From Pelagophyceae sp. CCMP2097 (lineage: Eukaryota > Sar > Pelagophyceae): a stretch of DNA of 11,417 nt. The translations under genes and the position numbers were made by a program. The notes beneath the pieces are model-generated. The model saw only the letters and a list, made by a program, of their open reading frames with translations, searched no databases and was not told where the DNA came from. This document shows positions 8,144 through 11,417 of this stretch, piece after piece; the first letter of the stretch is position 1, and each line of letters starts with the position of its first letter. The stretch covers positions 3,426 through 14,842 of the forward strand of contig MU657754.1 of assembly GCA_026770575.1 (NCBI GenBank), given 5' to 3'.

Positions 8144-8755
8144 TCACGGAATATTCCAGGCTCCCGAAGGGAGCCTAAGTAGTTTGTGTTTGCACTCGGG
8201 CACGTCGCCGAAAATAATCGCCTAAAAAAAGTCGTTTGAGTCGACTTTTGTTCTGGTGCAAATTCCGGAACTGGCAAGTTTTGTGTTCGCTGCGTGTCAG
8301 ATGGTCGAAAACGCCTTCTGAGCCGAGCAAAACGGCTGAGTTTGACCTTTTCCAAATGTTCAAAAAGACGTTTATCGCTGAAAAATGCAACTTTCGCGAA
8401 TTGCGCTAAAAGTAGCAGATTCGGACTCGCCGCTTCGGCGCGCGTCGAATGCGCTAAGTGGCGCGCCTTCAATCCTAAAACTGTCAATTTTTGAGATTAT
8501 GAATAATTGGATCGTTTTTCAAATGACGTCTAAACGAGTCGGGAATAACACATTCGGACTCGCCACTTCAGCGCGCGTCGAATGCGCTAAGTGGCGTCTT
8601 AATTCTTAAAACTGTCAAAACTTGCCAGTTCCGGATTTTGCACCAGAACAAAAGTCGATTCAAACGACTTTTTTTAGGCGATTATTTTCGGCGACGTGCC
8701 CGAGTGCAAACACAAACTACTTCGGCTCCCTTCGGGAGCCTGGAATACTCACGGA
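8144..8755. mobile_element. 598-bp MITE-like element with 132-bp TIRs and 7-bp TSD
   Basis: The element occupies 8151-8748. Its terminal inverted repeats, 8152-8283 and 8616-8747, match at 129 of 132 positions, beginning TATTCCAGGCTCCCGAAGGG. It is flanked directly by TCACGGA at 8144-8150 and again at 8749-8755, a good 7-bp target-site duplication. The 332-bp interior has no transposase, so it depends on enzymes from elsewhere. Long terminal repeats recall Mutator-like or foldback elements, but 7 bp fits neither the usual 9 bp of Mutator nor the 8 bp of hAT exactly. Near-identical arms and an intact duplication suggest a recent insertion. Confidence 0.88.
8419..8596. repeat. 45-bp internal direct repeat of the MITE
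   Basis: Bases 8419-8463 and 8552-8596 match at 43 of 45 positions (ATTCGGACTCGCC...GCGCTAAGTGGCG). Both copies are followed by a related tail ending CTAAAACTGTCAA or TTAAAACTGTCAA. Each copy contains an imperfect palindrome (CGCCGCTTCGGCG in the first). Confidence 0.82.
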
Positions 8756-9379
8756 CGGACCGATGTCCTCCAGTTTACGAGAGAGGGGATCGAAAAGTGT
8801 AGAGCGCTAAATAAAGCATGCGCCTATTAAAAGTTGAAGTGAGCGGTTTCTGTGGTGACGTAGCGGTTTCTGTGGGCGATGTGGGGACGTAGGGCGGCGC
8901 GTCGGGACGATGCGCAGGAAGCGTTTATTAGCACAAACGTTCATCAGCTTTAATAGGTGCTAAGTAAGAAAACGCTGAGAAACGTCTAAAACGTGCGTTT
9001 TCGGGCGTAAAGACTCGCCCATGATCATGGGCATAAAGTACGAAAATCGGGTGCGTTTGCCTGATGAAGATGTGACGAATGAAAGGAAGTAAACACAAAA
9101 GAACAAACACGTGCGCGATACGGACGGACTTGTAGGTCCTCAAACGGCACCTATTGCTAAGATATTAATGCCCTTAAGGTGCATGAGACTTACGAAGAGA
9201 TGGGCGCAAAATAAATTGGCGCTTGCGAAGAGGTGAAGAAACTATAAGCAACCTCACGTGATACTGAGACGTCAAAATATAAGCGCAAACAGAGGATGCG
9301 TGGCATCCAAAGGCTGCGCCGCCAGAGGAGGCAGGGCCGTCACAGGCGTGATCGTCATAGAAGAAAGCAAGGCTGTTTT
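8756..9379. other. Gene-free A/T-richer stretch
   Basis: No gene is supported. Small repeats are present: AGCGGTTTCTGTGG twice (8842 and 8862), and CCTATTAAAAG near 8823 against CTTTAATAGG near 8950. The only open frames are under 90 codons and without recognisable motifs. Confidence 0.45.
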
Positions 9380-9938
9380 GGCGGCAATGCCGCCTTCGGC
9401 GGCTGAGCCATCTTCGGCGGCTACGCCGCAATAGGCGGCTGCGCTATAGGCGGCAACGTCGCCTTGGGCGGCTGAGCCGCCTTCGGCGGCTACACCGCCA
9501 TTGGCGGCTACACCGTTATCTGCGGCTACGCCGCCTTCGGCGGCTGAGCCACCATCGGCGGCTACGCCGCCTTTGGCGGCTGAGCCGCCTTTGGGCGGCT
9601 ACGCTATAGGCGGCTACGCCGCCTTCGGCGGCTGAGCCGCCTCCGGCGGAAACGACGCAATCAGCGACTACACCGTTATCGGCGACTACGCCACCGTCGG
9701 CGGCTACGCCGCCTTCGGCGGCTACGCCGCAATAGGCGGCTACGCTATAGGCGGCTACGCCGCCTTCGGCGGCTGAGACGCATTCGGCGGCTGAGACGCT
9801 TTGAGCTGCTACGCCGTTATCGGCGGCTACGCCGCCTTCAGCGGCTTCGTCGCCTTCGGCGGCTGAGCAGCCTTCAGAGGCTGAGTAGCCTTTGGCGGCT
9901 ATGCCTCCCTCGGCGGCTGAGCAGCCTTTTGCGGCCTT
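9380..9938. repeat. GGCGGCTACGCC hairpin-forming array
   Basis: About 560 bp of imperfect 15-18-bp units. Main forms are GGCGGCTACGCCGCCTTC, GGCGGCTGAGCCGCC(T)TT and GGCGGCTACGCTATA. Nearly every unit is a small palindrome, with arms GGCGGC/GCCGCC around TAC, and GCCGCC TTC GGCGGC joins neighbouring units, so either strand can fold into a chain of alternative hairpins. A minus-strand open frame of 156 codons reads an Ala/Glu/Gly/Val repeat (AAEGGVAA), ending in Arg-rich sequence. I judge it a repeat by-product. The array ends at GCGGCCTTGAGTAGG, which joins directly to GGGGCCCCTGT. Confidence 0.88.
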
Positions 9939-10428
9939 GAGTAGGGGGCCCCTGTATGAGCTCCGTGATACGCCAATTTGGGCCAACGGGACGGGGTTCC
10001 TCCAAAACTATACTACTACGGACCCAAAATAACAAGACTTCTCTGAGCAGCATTCGGGGGCGGGCGACGAGCTCCCACTATTTGAAATATGCCAATAAGG
10101 GTGGATTTAAAGACGCCTCTATAAAAGTAAGTTCCCCTTTCCTACAAGGGGTATCGGCGATGAAACCGGTCTCAAGTGGCGCAAAGTTTTGGCTCTCCTA
10201 GGCCGCCCGCGGGCGTGGGCGTGGTCGCTACGGGCTTCCCTAACCCCCGGGGTGTCCGTGAAATGATCAGCCGCGTGGAGGGCGCCTTGCAAGGGCGCGA
10301 ACAAGCGCTTCCTCCAATATTATGGACTCGATAAAATTTTTATTTGCCTCCTTACCTTGATTTTGACTTGATTTTGCCTCCTCTATCGGGAAGGTTCGGG
10401 CCCGTCTGTCAACTGCAGGACCGCAGGG
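9939..10428. other. Gene-free stretch, small ORF doubtful
   Basis: It begins with GGGGGCCCCTGT, one more copy of the dispersed word. A + strand open frame at 9956-10201 (81 codons, ATG to TAG) has a mixed, non-repetitive composition but matches no family I know, so I do not call it a gene. GCCGCCCGCGGGCGTGGGCG near 10202 is locally GC-rich. Confidence 0.4.
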
Positions 10429-10715
10429 GTAAAGGGGCCCCCGTAGGGGGTACGCCCCCTAAAGGGCGACTACCTAAGGGCGCCTGTATTTATTTTTAGA
10501 TGGATTTTGGTCATTTGAGCCCTACAAATGGCGTACCCCCTACGGGGGGCCCTTTACATTTCAGCCCTTTACATTTTAGCCCTTAAGTAGGCGCCTTTGA
10601 GTAGGCGCCCTTGAGTAGGCGCCCTTGAGTGGGCGCCTTTGAGTAGGCGCCTTTGAGTAGGCGCCCTTGAGTAGGCGCCCTTTAGAGGGCGTACCCCCCT
10701 ACGGGGGCCCCTGTA
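10429..10715. mobile_element. GGGGCCCC/GTACGCC inverted-repeat element with inner array
   Basis: Left arm 10429-10456 matches the reverse complement of 10530-10557 at 27 of 28 positions. A further copy of that right arm lies at about 10687-10714, in the same orientation as 10530-10557. Between the first pair is GGGCGCCTGTATTTATTTTT, the same junction word found at 6192 and, inverted, at 7035. Between the two right arms sits the 14-bp array. No coding sequence is present. The structure suggests a short foldback element whose right end was duplicated around an expanding array. Confidence 0.65.
10587..10684. repeat. 14-bp tandem array (GTAGGCGCCTTTGA), 7 units
   Basis: Seven units of exactly 14 bp start at 10587 and every 14 bases after. 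They vary at only a few positions (C/T after GCGCC, one GTGGG). It is preceded by a 15-bp duplication, CCTTTACATTT(C/T)AGC. Each unit contains the palindrome GGCGCC. Confidence 0.92.
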
Positions 10716-11312
10716 AATTCTGGCTATGTGACGGGGTGAGTCCGTACGTACTGGGGTGGTAATTGACCGATCCTATACGAATGCCGCGAATGGCGCTTCA
10801 GACGAGCCAAAGCAGACGTACAGATTTTTAGTTTGAGCGTTTTAAACAAACAATTTCAATAGGATCGGGCATCATGGGACTCGGCGCGACGTCCCCAACC
10901 ACCCCCAACAGGAGCAAAATAGCCTCCGACGAATGCTGCAGTTGACAGCAAGTCCCTGGTGTTATAAGCGATACCCCTTGTAGGGTAAATCGGGTTAAAA
11001 GTGATAAAATGCAGTAAGTTTCGTAGTATAATATTCTTTGCTGAGAATACAATCATAGACGTCATACCCTCAGAGTCGCGACTCCGCCAACGTCTCTTAA
11101 ACCGCCCTTCAACCCCCCAAAATGCCTTCTCCTCCTCTCAGAAAACAACTCACTATAGCACTGGCCGCACTTGTTCATCTAACTAGGATTCCTATAATAA
11201 TAAATTCCCAAGGTGCATCGTCCCGCTTATGGGCTCCATTTTTAGCGATTAGGAACTGCGCCGCTATTGTAGCGGGATATATAAAACTCAAATAGTATTA
11301 TACCGTTTTTTG
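10716..11312. other. Gene-free stretch
   Basis: No gene is supported. Three short overlapping open frames (61-74 codons) lack recognisable features. The composition is A/T-rich, with several TATAAT/ATAATAAT words around 11025 and 11190, and no evident promoter or RNA gene. Confidence 0.4.
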
Positions 11313-11375
11313 AGGACCCGAAGGGTCCTTGCCGTTTAATCAACGTCAGTTTACGGCAAAGGCCCTTCGGGTCCT
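11313..11375. repeat. 23-bp stem hairpin
   Basis: Arms 11313-11335 and 11353-11375 pair at 21 of 23 positions across a 17-nt loop. Each arm is itself a small palindrome (AGGACCC GAA GGGTCCT on the left). It resembles the CTCCCGAAGGGAG hairpin at the ends of the 8151-8748 element in design, though not in sequence. It may be the terminus of another element continuing past the window. Confidence 0.75.
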
Positions 11376-11417
11376 TTGATTGAAGGATACCAGGGGCAAT
11401 TTTGTCTGTCCGTCCTT

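Larger units (their letters stand above)
10141..10984. repeat. 16-bp perfect inverted repeat pair
   Basis: CCTACAAGGGGTATCG at 10141-10156 is exactly reverse-complemented at 10969-10984. Flanks show only weak similarity. It could be the remnant ends of an 844-bp element into which the 10429-10715 repeat later inserted. Confidence 0.5.

Noticed and set aside
9516..9986. Minus-strand Ala/Glu/Gly/Val repeat protein
   Set aside because: Units of 15 and 18 bp keep the frame by chance of length, the tail turns into Arg/Trp runs, and the nucleotide palindromes explain the sequence better.
9956..10201. Plus-strand 81-codon open frame
   Set aside because: Its composition is plausible but it has no recognisable family, and it starts inside a repeat boundary. 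Transcript evidence would be needed.
6081..10684. CRISPR-like array
   Set aside because: The repeats are contiguous 14-18-bp tandem units without unique spacers, in eukaryotic DNA.

Overview
The window looks like nuclear DNA of a GC-rich, flagellated eukaryotic microbe, most likely a microalga or other protist. The evidence is one intron-containing gene for a cilium/flagellum-specific protein, with strongly GC-ending codons, surrounded by dense minisatellites and non-autonomous inverted-repeat elements. Nothing bacterial is visible: no operons, no Shine-Dalgarno-led gene series, no tRNA or rRNA. I cannot place the organism further from the sequence; stramenopile, haptophyte and dinoflagellate all remain possible.

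Layout. Bases 1-4266 are GC-rich and hold no gene I can support. They contain short tandem arrays (13-bp units at 1-170; 14-bp at 741-782 and 861-954; 23-bp at 1241-1286; 25/18-bp at 2004-2182; 13-15-bp at 3311-3395) in a background of GGGCCC-like words. Bases 4267-5944 encode the C-terminal 525 residues of a CFAP251 (WDR66) homologue on the + strand, in two exons separated by a 100-bp intron. The first visible exon starts directly after an AG acceptor, with an in-frame TAG at that acceptor and no ATG in the exon, so the N-terminal half must lie upstream or be lost.

Bases 5945-11417 are gene-poor and, after about 6200, visibly richer in A+T. They hold at least three inverted-repeat elements. 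One is a nested element at 6161-7080 with GAGCGAGCGAGCGAC motifs inside. One is a clean 598-bp element at 8151-8748 with 132-bp terminal inverted repeats and 7-bp flanking duplications. One is a GGGGCCCC-ended element at 10429-10715 with a 14-bp array inside. There is also a 560-bp array of GC-rich hairpin words at 9380-9938 and a hairpin near the right end.

How the parts relate. A GGGGCCCC/GTACGCC repeat family recurs through the right half, and matching words occur inside the CFAP251 intron, which raises the possibility that the intron came from that family. CFAP251 itself is known as a subunit of the calmodulin- and spoke-associated complex at the base of radial spoke 3 in motile axonemes. 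No partner gene is visible here.
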